DNA of 28,235 bases from CAIVSN01 sp043778375 (GTDB lineage Bacteria; Patescibacteriota; Gracilibacteria; BD1-5; UBA2023): NCBI GenBank assembly GCA_043778375.1, contig JAYWGH010000026.1:1-28235 (forward strand), in the 5' to 3' direction. The stretch's first letter is position 1. Each line of letters starts with the position of its first letter. Positions 1-9,885 of this stretch are shown piece after piece. A program made the translations under genes and the position numbers. Under the pieces are notes generated by a model. It had not been told where the DNA came from. It made no database searches and saw only the letters and a list, made by a program, of their open reading frames with translations.

Positions 1-40
1 ATAGGACTGAAGCAAGGACGAGAGAGGTATATTTACGCAT
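1..40 (-). CDS. Start of a signal-peptide-bearing protein (partial)
   Basis: On the minus strand an ATG at position 40 opens a frame that runs off the window edge. The 13 visible residues are MRKYTSLVLASVL, a basic start followed by a hydrophobic run, as in a signal peptide. The ATG lies 2 nt after the TAA of the pilin-like gene upstream, so the two are probably co-transcribed and translationally coupled. The product cannot be named from 13 residues. In other CPR genomes T4SS pilin-like genes often occur in tandem, so a second small pilin-like protein is a guess only. Confidence 0.5.
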   Translation of the reverse strand, partial: MRKYTSLVLASVL

Positions 41-42
41 AT

Positions 43-588
43 TTAACTCGGTACACCGATAACCCAAATAACAAACTGTATGATCCCATACGAGAGCAAC
101 GCGATACACACAGCGATAATGTTGTAGGTGATGATGATTTTCCCTCGGTTTGCCTTTTCTGTATCCCCCGCACTCGTCACCATAAAGAATCCTCCGATAA
201 TAATTGAAAGTACTGCTCCGGTCGAGACGACGATGAGGAGAATGTTCGCAATACGAGCGAGGAGTGTTTTGACATTTCCCTCACCACCACCAGATTCACT
301 CAATCCTTTGTTATAAACTTTACTCGACGGGGATATAGTACTAGCCTTAAACATAAACCCTTTACTTGAGAGTTCGGATTGGCTGGGAGACGGAGTTGTC
401 GGATCTAACGACGTAGGAGTACTGGTTCACTGTAATTCATAAGAGTCCTGATTCTGTTCGGTTCTTATTGCTTCATCGAGTGTATTCCTTTGCTCGGCAG
501 ACAATTGATTTGTTCAAACTTTTGCCCACACTTCCCCACCAAAAAATCCGACACACATCAAAATTACGAGCGAGGCAAACCATTTCAT
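43..588 (-). CDS. Type IV secretion pilin-like small membrane protein
   Basis: The frame has 181 codons with two in-frame TGA (Gly) and ends at TAA. It begins with a signal peptide (MKWFASLVILMCVGFFGG), followed by a Ser/Thr/Pro-rich linker at about residues 50-100. Two hydrophobic helices sit at the C-terminus, separated by a short charged loop with the pattern GGFFMVTSAGDTEKANRGK. Helix, SAGD-type loop and helix resemble the TrbC/VirB2-like T4SS pilin family (PF18895 type) common in CPR bacteria, where it is thought to serve surface appendages or DNA uptake. Family assignment rests on this pattern only. The ATG at 588 was chosen because a promoter-like sequence lies exactly 6 nt upstream and a signal peptide follows at once. 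Confidence 0.6.
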
Positions 589-594
589 ATATCA

Positions 595-622
595 AGGATA
601 GCCTATCCCGCAGAAAATTCAA
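595..622 (-). promoter_or_regulatory. Leaderless-type promoter of the pilin-like gene
   Basis: Read on the minus strand: -35 TTGAAT (617-622), a 16-nt spacer, -10 TATCCT (595-600), then 6 nt to the ATG at 588. A start site about 7 nt after the -10 would coincide with the A of ATG, so the mRNA should have no 5' leader. No Shine-Dalgarno is present. The spacer and -10 also contain the near-perfect palindrome GGATAGNCTATCC, a possible operator. Confidence 0.5.
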
Positions 623-627
623 AACAA

Positions 628-654
628 TTGCACTTCCTAACCCCTGAGTATACT
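628..654 (+). promoter_or_regulatory. Candidate promoter for the holin-like/secG operon
   Basis: TTGCAC (628-633), 15-nt spacer, TATACT (649-654), about 19 nt before the ATG at 674. The spacer is short. It overlaps the divergent pilin-like promoter region, so the two transcripts start within about 80 nt of each other. Confidence 0.35.
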
Positions 655-673
655 CTCTCCATAACTCACTCTC

Positions 674-1039
674 ATGAAAATATTCATCTCCATACTCCTC
701 AACGCCTCTATCCTCTACGCTATAGCCTTTCTTATGCCTACTGAGGTAACAGCAACTGGCGGCTGGAAGCTCTATCTTGTAGCAGGAGTAGTACTCGGAC
801 TCCTCAATACCTTTATAAAACCCCTTCTAAAGGTTCTTGGTTTCCCCTTTATACTCATTACATTTGGGCTCTTTACCCTCGTGATCAATTGAGTAATCCT
901 CATTCTCCTCCAAAAAATACTCGAGCTCCTCAACATCGCAGGGGTTAGTTATGTAATTTCTGGGTGGGTCAACTTTGCAATCGCGGTTGTTATTTTCTCA
1001 ATCTTCAATACTATCTACAGCGCTTTTTTCAAACATTAA
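674..1039 (+). CDS. YvlD/phage-holin-4-like membrane protein
   Basis: 121 residues with four predicted membrane helices, stop TAA. The family pattern of PF04020 (mycobacterial-type 4-TMS holin, including YvlD) is visible: GVVLGLLNTFIKPLLKVLGF, then a Pro/Phe/Thr helix and GLFTLVIN. Codon 73 is TGA, giving N-Gly-V at a place where the family has a small residue. Under the standard code the protein would lose its last two helices. Despite the family name, most members are chromosomal membrane proteins of unknown role, and nothing here points to a phage. secG starts 2 nt downstream, so the two form one transcript. Confidence 0.8.
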
Positions 1040-1041
1040 TT

Positions 1042-1263
1042 ATGATACAAACTCTCGTGTGGATCCTCGTTGGGATCAGTGTACTTCTCTCGATTATAAT
1101 CATGCTCCAAGCAAAAGGGACTGGACTTTCACTTGCGCCTGGATCTGGTGACTTCGGCAAGTTTGAGCGCCGCGGACCAGAAAAAGTTCTTCATATTATT
1201 ACTATAATCCTTGTGATCGCATTCATCGCAATCTCACTTGTTCATTTCTTTTTCGCACCGTAA
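1042..1263 (+). CDS. secG: Preprotein translocase subunit SecG
   Basis: 73 residues. Two membrane helices flank a cytoplasmic loop with the SecG signature: an LLSIIIMLQAKGTG segment, then a Gly/Ser-rich stretch and the FERRGPEKVLH element before helix 2. SecG is the small accessory subunit of the SecYEG channel and helps SecA-driven export. Length is typical. There is no in-frame TGA. The start follows the TAA of the upstream gene by 2 nt, which excludes longer starts inside that gene as likely. No Shine-Dalgarno is visible, so translation may be coupled to the gene before it. Confidence 0.88.
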   Translation: MIQTLVWILVGISVLLSIIIMLQAKGTGLSLAPGSGDFGKFERRGPEKVLHIITIILVIAFIAISLVHFFFAP

Positions 1264-1296
1264 TTGTGACTCATCTGGATAGCCAGATATTTGATT

Positions 1297-3666
1297 ATGC
1301 AATTGTTTTTTCGAATTAAAAAATATATATTTCTCCTCTGTCTCGTCATCTCACTAGCCCTTGGGATACACCTAGGAGGAATATACATTTATGAGGATTC
1401 GCAGACTATCCCAGAGCGAGGTGGGTCTCTGAGTATTGGCATGATTGCGAAATCGCCAAGCCTTACTCCGACTGAGTTCTCACTCGATGTGAATAATGAT
1501 TTCATTCTATCATTCCTCTACAAAGGTCTTCTCAGATATAATGCAGTATCACGAACTATGGAGGGAGATCTCGCAAATTGTGATCTTGGGAAATCTCTCG
1601 CACAAGTAAAATGTTACTTTAAGCCCGGAGCAGTATGGAGTGATGGGTCACGTATCACTGTTGAGGATGCGCTCTCTACCTACTCACTTCTTGCAGAAAC
1701 TGATACTAATAAGACTCTCCGCTCTGCACTTTCGAGCTTTGCAATTACGCGAGAAGGAGACGCTATCGTATTTCGCACAAGTACACCATCCTCTGAAAGT
1801 CTCGAGCTTTTTACCCTTCCCATACTCAAAAAATCAACTACCGAGGCAATTCGTAAAAACATAAATACCTCTGTAGCCTTCACAAGCGCAGGCTACACCT
1901 TTTCAAAGCGAGAAATAAATGCGGCATCAGGTGTTGAGTCAATAATACTTGCGTCTACTCAGACAGGAAGTACACCTACAGAATACAATAGAATTGTGCT
2001 TAAAATATTCACTGATGAGGAGAGTTTAATAGTAGGGAAAGACGGACTCAACTTTATATATCCAGGGCAATATCAATCAGAAGGTTTTGGGGACAGATTT
2101 ACTGAAGGACAATTTTTGAGCCCAAACTTTGTAAGTGCATTTTTAAATACTACTACCTTAGCTCCTGAGAAACGAGCTCTCATCATCAATCTCCTTGCAA
2201 GTCGGGGGAAATGGGGGGAAGACTTTGAGGGGGTGAAAAATCCTTTTTTTACTAAAAGCTCGATACTCCCCGCTTTTTCTGGTAGCCTAAAGACAGAAAC
2301 GGATATCACGACAGCACTTGAACGAGTCGGATATACTCGAGGTCGCGAAGTTGTGAGCATAGAAACTCGCGTACAAACTGGTAGTACACAAGCTCCCCTA
2401 GCACCAATAGTTCAAACAAATTCTTCTAATACTGGAGCACTCGTTACGACACCAGTATCGAGCCCAGCAGTACCCATCATTTCCGCACCAGCACCCGCAC
2501 CAGCAACTCTCAAGTTTTTTAAGACTCCTACAAATCTTGCTCGCAGCGCGGTCGTTGCAAAGGATGAAATCATCCTCTCATGAGGAGTTCCTACTGGCAC
2601 TACCGCCGTATTTATTAACGGATATCGTCTCAAAGGTTACGAATCTGGGAGTGGAGTATTCAGTTATCGAGCAAGAGCTGATCTGCGAAATCTCCGATCA
2701 TGACAAAATATTTACCGACTTGCTGTCGAACGAGCAGGAATAGTGACAACTCTCGAATCCATCGAAATCTGGAATGTAGCCACTGACGCTGTAGCACAAA
2801 CTCTCCAAAACGAATGGGCCCCAAAGGGAGTTACCGTGCAGAGTATAGGCTCTACAAATACTCCTTCCATAGGAATGGTAGCTTCATGAGCTATACTCAC
2901 TCTCACTGGGAGCCTCTCAAGCACAGGGAGTACCTGAGCAGTTGTACTACCAAAAATTATACCAATAGTCCCACCTACAAAGCCTCTCGTAACCAGTCGC
3001 AAAGGAAATGAACTTTTTACAAGTGATGGAAAAAGAGCCATTCTAGCAATCCGAGTTCTCAATCCTCTCGAAGAAGTCAGTAAAGCCGCATCCGAAGTAC
3101 AGAAAGTACTCACTGAACTTGGCTTTGAGGTAGTTCTCGAGGAAATTGACCCGAGTCTCGAATCTCTCAAAGCAATAACCAAAGCGCAAAATAAAACCTA
3201 CGATCTCCTGGTTACCTGAGTGAATCTCGGGTATCTCGGAACACATCTCTCACCATATTTCCACTCGGGGCAAGCGCAAGATGGCTTCAATTTTTCTCTC
3301 CTGCGCAACAGTGCACTCGACATGCTTCTCGAAGAACTCCGCACACGTAATCTCTCTCCCGAAGAGCTTGCTACTGATATTATCAAAATTAATACCCTCC
3401 TTAAAGCTGAATGAGCCTTATTTATAGTAGGTGCTAATCCGTATTCATACTTTGCAGATAAAATTATCTACGGACTCAAAATCCCATCTTTTCTTAATAG
3501 TACTGGAGAAATTACGAATGCTCTACGTAACTCCTATCTGCGCAATCAGCATATAGCGAACCTCACTAACAAATCTTTAAGTGGATTTTTTACCTGGTTT
3601 GGTGAGCGACTCCGAGGAGTAGCCCCTGAAGTATCTTCTATTCAAGATTCATGAAAGAAGAAATAG
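1297..3666 (+). CDS. ABC-type peptide/solute-binding protein, family 5
   Basis: 789 residues with seven in-frame TGA codons, stop TAG. An N-terminal membrane anchor (about residues 10-28) precedes an SBP_bac_5-like domain. The signature is around residues 75-135: LLRYNAVSRTMEGDLA, then YFKPGAVWSDGSRITVEDA, which matches the family's 'pdLA...F.lr.g.kWsDG.p.TA.DV' pattern. A Pro/Ala/Thr/Ser-rich linker occupies about residues 370-410. The C-terminal part has the family's YFHSGQAQDGFNFS segment, which in relatives lies in the second lobe. It probably binds peptides or other nutrients outside the cell. No permease or ATPase gene follows, so the partner is elsewhere. The last TGA overlaps the ATG of the next gene as ATGA, and the frame runs four more codons. 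Confidence 0.78.
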
Positions 3667-4592
3667 TAGAGCCTGCATGGGACCTAGCGAGCTCTAGTAG
3701 TCATATTAAGATATTTAACTTCTTCCCCTCTTTTCTTGCCACTATCTACCTCGCCTGAGTACTTGTATACCAAGTCGCGTGGGGATATGTGAGTATATTC
3801 AATCTCAAGGATTCTCTGTTTGTATGGATTATAAATTTTGTGCATGCAGATTATTTTATACAGGTACTTGTAGCATTTCTGATATTTTTTCTCCTCTATA
3901 TCCTCATTATCCCTATCACAGAGGGCGGTCTTATCGCGCTCATTGATAAAGTCGATACCACCAACCACTCGGGTGAAGTAGTGATACGCAATCAAACAGT
4001 CGGCTATGGAATATCTCGTGGCCTCCGACACTTCCTGCCGGTATTTGAAGCCAATGGTATCACTGCGCTCTTCAAACTCATCTCTATCATTACTTTTACA
4101 TTCTTTCTGATTCGACTCCTCGGTCGAGAGTATACTGCCCAAATATTCACCTTCATGGGATTTTACTTTTTGGTGGCACTCGTAATCAATATACTCCTCG
4201 CATACACGAGATTTTTTATCGTCCTCAAATGAATGACAGCGTTTGACGCGATAGTCGCCTCTGCGAGTATGGCACTTGAAAATATCGGAATAACCCTCCG
4301 CCTATATATAACTCTCCTGGTAGTATACATACGTACACTCCTGACTGTAGTGCTCCTCATAGCATTCCCTTTTATACTCTCAGGCATACTCACCTATATT
4401 ACTACGGCACTACTCCAGATGATTTTTATCGGACTCCTTGGGGTATTGGGGCTTGGATTCCTCATATTTGTGAGTCACCTGAGTAGTGTCCTTGAGATAT
4501 TTGTAGAGACTCTCTGGTATCGAGCGTATATCGACAATCTCAAGCACAGCGGAGTGAGTGTGAGTCCCGAGCATCCGGTGGCTCATCACTAA
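3651..4592 (+). CDS. Polytopic membrane protein, function unknown
   Basis: 313 residues, two in-frame TGA, stop TAA. A short hydrophilic N-terminus is followed by about six hydrophobic helices in pairs (about residues 27-50, 65-90, 140-165, 168-190, 215-245, 255-285). The C-terminus is short and His-rich. I recognise no catalytic motif. It resembles the membrane protein at 23903-25309 in general plan, with paired helices, large soluble loops and no charged residues inside helices, but I see no clear sequence match. The ATG overlaps the end of the binding-protein gene by 16 nt, which argues for coupled expression and perhaps a shared envelope role. Its end is 3 nt from the end of the convergent sufU. 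Confidence 0.7.
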
Positions 4593-4595
4593 ATC

Positions 4596-5000
4596 CTAGT
4601 CGATCACATCAGAGAAGTCATCTTTGAGACCGTCGTTTCGATAGATATGGAGAGCGTTTCGGGTCGCCACTAGTGCGAGACAAGCAGCCATTTGCCTCTT
4701 GGGAGTGACGTCTTGGCCGAGCATAGCGCGGATCTCTGGGTATCGCATAACGAGTACATTCTCGATATTCATCCCGAGAATTTCTTCCCCAAACATTGCA
4801 GCAGCAGCTGTTGTCACGATCGCGGTATCTCCCTCAAACGCAAAATCTACTACTCTGTCTTCATAAATACGTAGATACACTCGCATACTATCCCCACAAC
4901 TCCGATTGGTCTCAGAGTACTCGATAGTGGCATCTTTTAAAATCCCCTTATTCGGGGGATTTTTAGCGTATTCGAGGAGGGTTTCAGAGTAGAGTGACAT
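4596..5000 (-). CDS. sufU: SufU/IscU-like Fe-S assembly protein lacking one ligand Cys
   Basis: 134 residues, no TGA, stop TAG. The NifU-N/IscU fold signature is clear: NPPNKGILKDA near the start, then SCGDSMRVYL (Cys35, Asp37), then the FEGD helix region and RQMAACLALVA (Cys107). SufU works with SufS as zinc-dependent sulfur acceptor or as scaffold. In the middle motif, normally F-x-G-x-G-C-A-I-S, this protein has FEGDTAIVT, so the second ligand Cys is replaced by Ala60. It may therefore bind metal differently. It follows the 5040-6998 gene by 39 nt at the end of the suf block. A -10-like TACAAT sits 6 nt before its ATG. Confidence 0.82.
   Translation of the reverse strand: MSLYSETLLEYAKNPPNKGILKDATIEYSETNRSCGDSMRVYLRIYEDRVVDFAFEGDTAIVTTAAAAMFGEEILGMNIENVLVMRYPEIRAMLGQDVTPKRQMAACLALVATRNALHIYRNDGLKDDFSDVID
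4939..4964. terminator. Terminator-like hairpin inside sufU
   Basis: AAAATCCCC (4939-4947), 7-nt loop, GGGGATTTT (4955-4963), a perfect 9-bp stem with five T on the plus strand (4960-4964). It lies in codons 13-22 of sufU but also fits an intrinsic terminator for plus-strand transcripts coming from the membrane protein gene that ends at 4592. It closely resembles the real terminator at 25319-25348. On the minus strand it could attenuate sufU. Confidence 0.4.
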
Positions 5001-5006
5001 GCAAGA

Positions 5007-5012
5007 ATTGTA
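5007..5012 (-). promoter_or_regulatory. -10-like box 6 nt before sufU
   Basis: TACAAT on the minus strand, separated from the sufU ATG by exactly 6 nt, the same spacing as the leaderless-type promoters elsewhere in the window. No convincing -35 hexamer is present 16-17 nt upstream, so this is weak. Confidence 0.25.
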
Positions 5013-5039
5013 TCCAAGAATGCGGGGAATGCGAGGGAA

Positions 5040-6998
5040 CTACTCTATTTCGCGAAGAGGCTTCATTTGGTACGCTTTTAGAGCTTGTACTGCGAGAGTA
5101 AATCTTGCGGGATCTTGATTCTCATTACTTCGAAATATTGGTTGATCTTTTGCCCCATCCCGTACCCGATCAAGAATATCAGCCAGTAAGCTCATAGGAA
5201 GACCGAGATTTGGGTTCATCGTACCACTCTCTTTATCTACTATTTCTAGTTTTGAGCGAATGAGAAGAGCAAATTCTACATTTTTGGGTGCTCACGATAT
5301 CAGAAGAACGATGAGAGTACGCTCTATATCTCCTCGGATACTTCCTCGATTCATTCAATTTCTCTCAAGATTTCAGATAAATTCAAGATACGTGCTCAGT
5401 AGAGTTTTTCCTTTTGAAAATCCGATTGGTTTTGTTGTATTGTTCGAAAGTATAAGACTTATGACTCAGGCTGTATATTTCGCTTTATTCGTATTATTTC
5501 CTGTAAGTATTGAGTCAGTCATTACCGCTTCGAGTGCTGCAATACGAGTAGGAAAAGAGTTAATTCAGACAATACTCTCCTGATCAAAGATTTCACGAGC
5601 TCACAGTGATGTAAATGACTGAGGATTCTCGAGACTTGTGGTAGTTTTAGCCAAAATAGGCTTAGCTGTTTGTATAAACTCTGCTTTTGAAGGTACACCT
5701 GCCAGTGGTATCTGAGACGTAGTAAGGAGTGGGTTTTGTGACGTAGATTTTTTTTCAGCTGCAACGACTATCTTTTTTGGAGGTTCAGCTTTTACTACTG
5801 GAGATGGAGTAGGATTTAAGGGTACTGTTTTTACTATTGATACCGCAGACTCTTTAGCTGGTACTGGGCCTACTAATCAAGAAAACACATTTGGATTTTT
5901 TGGGGGTACTATTTCCTGACTAGCTGACACTGTGAGAGTAGTTGCAGGAGGAGTAGATACAACTATTGACGATGTCTCACTTTTTAAGACAACTTGGGGT
6001 TTTAGTGCAGGAAAGGTTACTACTGCAGTAATAGTGTTTGTAGGTGATAGCTCTTTGAGAATAGGGGAATTCCGCCCTGGTATCCTCTGATCAGGAGAAA
6101 TTGTGGTAGAAGGGATTTGAGCGAAGAACTCTTGATTTGGAAGAGCTAAAGTTACTGATCCCACAGTACTCGTAGCAACTTGCACAGAGTTTGTTTTCCC
6201 CAAATATACTCTCGTACGAGCGAGAGTCGCTGGAACTTCTCTCAGTGAGTTCGCCATAAGAGCTGACTGACTCTTTAAATCACTTCGACCAACAAAGTAA
6301 GACCGATATACTTCTCAGGCTATATCTACTCATTTCACTCGTATGAGTGCTTCAAAATTTGAGAGTGCATCAGGAGAGGTGAGGTCATCTTTTGAGCCAA
6401 TCCTATTTGCCTGAAATTTTGGCTCATAGAGCATGATTGTGAGGAGTCGTTTGTTTGCCTGAGCAAACGCAGTATCAGTCGAAAGTGCATCAACGAGAAG
6501 ACTCCTCTGACTTAAGTCAGTTATGAGCCTTAATAGCTCATTATACTCAAACTTTTCAGTCTCAAGTCGCTTGATAAATGCCTCATTTTGTCGGCTCATT
6601 GCGACTTGTTCACGAGTTTTAGGGACTATAGAACCTCAAAGCGCAGCCCCAATATTTACGACTGTAGGAGTCGATTTTATTGGATTATTTGACGATACCT
6701 GCATATATTTTCCCGCTGTATTATAATCTACTTTTTTTTGTACCGAGTATATTGGTTTTCTAGTGTATTTTTTTTGATAAGTTTTCTTAGTAGGAGCTTT
6801 CTTTTGTGTGTTCTGTGCAGTACTCGGAGGATTTGCTGCATGAGTAATATCAGGAGTGATAACTCAAATAATTGCTGCTGCTGCAGCTGCAGCACCTATA
6901 CGAGATATAATGTTACTCTGACTCGGAGTAGGTACTCCTATGAGTGGCTGTGTATCGGTTCACCCATCTGAGTGAAGAGTAGTTTTTTTATTGATCAT
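5040..6998 (-). CDS. Secreted low-complexity protein of an envelope cassette, unknown
   Basis: 652 residues with twelve in-frame TGA (Gly), stop TAG. I recognise no family. A hydrophobic Ala/Ile-rich segment near residues 28-48 followed by a DITHAANPP-type site looks like a signal peptide or anchor. A Lys/Tyr/Thr-rich basic stretch comes next, then an alpha-helical region around residues 125-220, and a long Pro/Thr/Ser/Val-rich region at about 270-430 typical of extracellular linkers. The C-terminal 180 residues look helical and folded. It starts 5 nt after the preceding gene and so belongs with the genes at 7004-7717 and 7741-9879. The joint reading rests on TGA being sense: no TAA or TAG interrupts 652 codons. 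Confidence 0.7.
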
Positions 6999-7003
6999 GC
7001 TCT

Positions 7004-7717
7004 TTAATCGTTAGTTTCACTAAATACATTATTTAAAAGAGGAACAGCTTTCCTTTGTTTATCATTAACTTTCTTTACTTCTTTTGGAACTGGTACTGGT
7101 TGTGCAACAGCTTTTGCGTCGACGTTACCAGCTAGCATAGCACGTGCACTGTTATATATGTCATCCGTGAAACGAAAACTACTCATACCTTGATTATCTC
7201 ATGAACTCACATTAGCCGACGACTGGATAACTTTATTACTAAGTTTTGTCTCTGCTGCCACTCCACTCACCTGAGGTGCAATAGCAGATTTGACGAAAAT
7301 TGGGGTATTATCGTCTCGTTCTCCTGCAGTCGTAGCGCTACCCTCACTAGTAGAACGTGAGAGCTTTATTTCTTTAATTGCCTCAGTACCAAATTGAGCT
7401 AAAAAAGTCATCGCTCGCAGAGTATTCCTCCCAAGTATTCCGTCTACGTCAATCTTTGTTCCATCTACGTCTTTCTTTGAAGCTTTTGCTAGTATAGTTT
7501 GTGCTGCACGTACATTTGAAATCGTAGGATTTTTTAGAGCTTCGATGAAGACATGAGATGAGTGATCTGGCTTGCGATCATTAAAAGTAATATCATCTAA
7601 CAATGCTTTATCGAGAATATCAGTTCCAAGCCTTTTAAGAGCCTGTTTAGAAAAATTCAGAGCTTCTTGCTCAGAGTAATATTTTTTTTCTGGAGTACTT
7701 GTTTGTTTTTCTGACAT
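7004..7717 (-). CDS. Protein with peptidoglycan-binding-like segment
   Basis: 237 residues, one in-frame TGA, stop TAA. The N-terminal half is helical and charged. Around residues 70-105 the pattern VRAAQTIL ... IDVDGILGRNTLRAMTFLAQFG resembles the PG_binding_1 repeat, whose hallmark is 'DGIFGPxTxxAVxxFQ'. Only one repeat is seen and it is partly diverged. No signal peptide is obvious, so export would need another route, or the protein acts inside the cell. It sits between two likely exported proteins (23 nt after one, 5 nt before the other), which supports a cell-wall role. Confidence 0.65.
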
Positions 7718-7740
7718 AAAAGAGGATTAACTTATCTAAC

Positions 7741-9879
7741 TTACCGTACTTTTTCTCAGCTCGCAACTATTGGAGTGCTTTTATTTGGAGAAAACGCAAT
7801 TTTTTGTAAATCTCCTCGAAAAAATACTGCTCATTTGATTTTGCTGGGGTCTTTATGGAGACCGTGCTTGAGGACAAGACCCGGATTTCGTATACTCAAG
7901 TAATCTTGCACCGTTTTGAGTGCGCCAAGGGGTCATTTATAGTAGGGGTCTTGTACAAGCCACCTTCCGTCAGGAGCAAGTATCAGTGCCGCAACATGTC
8001 CTCATCTGGAGCCATCTGCAGATCGAGTATCTGTAAATATCATTCCCATATTAGCTCCTGAAGGTGCCATAAAATGCTCTTTTCAAAAATCAGGAATATA
8101 CCCATGAAACTTATCTTTTGCCCCCTGATTCCGAAACATATTCTCTATTTTTGTTGCTGCGGAGTAAGTATTAGTGGGTGATGCGATAATATCTTTTACA
8201 TCTCCAATACCCGCAATAGAGACACCCGTGAGTTTTGAAAGACCTGATCGCACACTCTGCATACACAGAGTAGAGGTAGCACTCCGCATGAAGTGAAAAT
8301 ATTGTCAAAGACTTTGTTGAGCAATGTCTTTATTGAGGTTAAATCAGAGGGATTTAGGGATGCTCATCGTAATGTCATCAATACCCATATAGGTAGCAAT
8401 ATCGTTTAGATACGTACGAAAGTCTTCCATCGTGAGAATATCACCCGGCTCAAGTCCTCACTCTGCTGGGATAATCCCTTGCTTACGGAGTTGTTTAAAA
8501 ATTCGGTAATTCATCTCTGCTGCATCAATCTGCTCGATACTCGGTATAATATCACTCTCTAATATACGATTTTTTACCAATTGAACCTCAAAATGAGTTA
8601 AGTCCTCAGTCCTAGATATGAAACCCTTCAAAATAAAAAAAATCCCTCGAATTTGTCTATTAATATCAGGCACTCGTTCAGAGGCTATCAAATCAGAGTT
8701 TTGTACCTTTTCTTCATTTACACTTGCAATAAAAGAGTTAATTTCAGAAGATGCTACAATTTGAGTATGGTAGTATTTCCAAACAATTGAGATTTCTTTA
8801 TAAACTTGAGAAGTGTTCGTATTCTGGGCACCTGTCATTCACATCAATATTATTTGAGAATTATCAAGTCTTGCAAGTCCACCCTGTAATCAAAGTGAAA
8901 GATCGGGATTTACACGACCTATGAGTTTGAGAAGTAGATCAGTATCACTATTTGTATGCGCTGGATACTCACTTGATACGAGTGCTATTTCTTTCTCATA
9001 TTTTCGCTTAAAACTCCCTATATTCACTTCGCGGATATTTTCTTCTATCTGAGCGATAATTGAAACCTCTCTCTCCTGTGCATCCTCAAGAACCTGACTG
9101 TAAAAACTATCTGTAATCAAGCGTATGCTCATACCATCCGACAATGAGAGAGTTTGACCATTTACACTTACAAATGTATCCCCTAGAACACTTTGAAGTC
9201 ATTCTATAAAAGAATTCTCCGATATAGTCAGTTGCTGATATTTTTCTGCAAGTACTTTACGCTCTGAATAATTTTTAGACTCAGATTTCTTACGAATAAA
9301 TATCTCTCCCCTGTACTCTATGGTATTAATAGATCTTGGAATTATATCATCAGGTGAAAAGAGTGGCAATATAGTATTTTGTGGAGAAACTTCGCTTTTC
9401 GGGAGCGTAACAATTACTTTCTGATTCTCAAAGATTTCTGATGTGATGAGTCACTCTCCCCGAGCTCCTACGAGGAGAAGTGGATATATACTCGCAAGGT
9501 TGGAATTATTTTGCTCGTCAAAGGTCTCAGCAATACGACCTAAAAGTACAACTATATGTTCTCGAGTTATATCGTTCACTCTAAGATTTTTAGATTCTGC
9601 ACTTGAAAAAGTGAGATCAGGAAACAACTTGAGTCGAACCTCCTCTATAATATCAGAACGAATTAGAGGAGTGAGAACTTCTTGGTACTCTTGATCAGTA
9701 ACCTTTCATGCTTTTCTTTCTAATGAAAGAGTGGCAGTGAGTTTTCATTGCACATCGTACTTAAGCTCTTTAGAGCTTCCACTTGAAAAGAGAGCTAGTA
9801 GTCAAAAAGCGCCCGTAGTAACTAATATTTTTGCTCGAGAGGTTGGTGTGTGAGTACTTGCCTTATTTGTTGTTCACAT
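7741..9879 (-). CDS. Large membrane-anchored protein with a cysteine-peptidase-like C-terminus
   Basis: 712 residues with sixteen in-frame TGA, the most of any gene here; stop TAA. The ATG is followed at once by TGA. A TAG lies three codons upstream of the ATG, so this is the first possible ATG start. An N-terminal hydrophobic helix (about residues 15-32) anchors or exports it. The middle is helical without a known domain. The last 180 residues contain STLCMQSVRSGLSKLTG (Cys539), GHVAALILAPDGRW (His628) and LVQDPYY (Asp644). Cys in a helix start, then GHV and DG.W.V.DPYY is the order seen in NlpC/P60- and CHAP-like amidases, which cut cell-wall peptides. That assignment is inference. It heads a three-gene operon placed between sufS and sufU. 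Confidence 0.7.
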
Positions 9880-9885
9880 AAATTT

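Noticed and set aside
674..1039. Prophage, suggested by the holin-like family name
   Set aside because: No other phage gene is nearby, the family is mostly chromosomal membrane proteins, and the gene is in one operon with secG.
2712..3182. A 156-codon minus-strand open frame
   Set aside because: It is antisense to the solute-binding protein, which continues through TGA codons with family motifs on the plus strand.
1291..3666. Pseudogenes or selenocysteine as the reason for the many in-frame TGA
   Set aside because: The decay would have to hit almost every gene, only through TGA and never TAA or TAG. Sites align with conserved glycines, not with Sec sites, and no SECIS-like context is needed.
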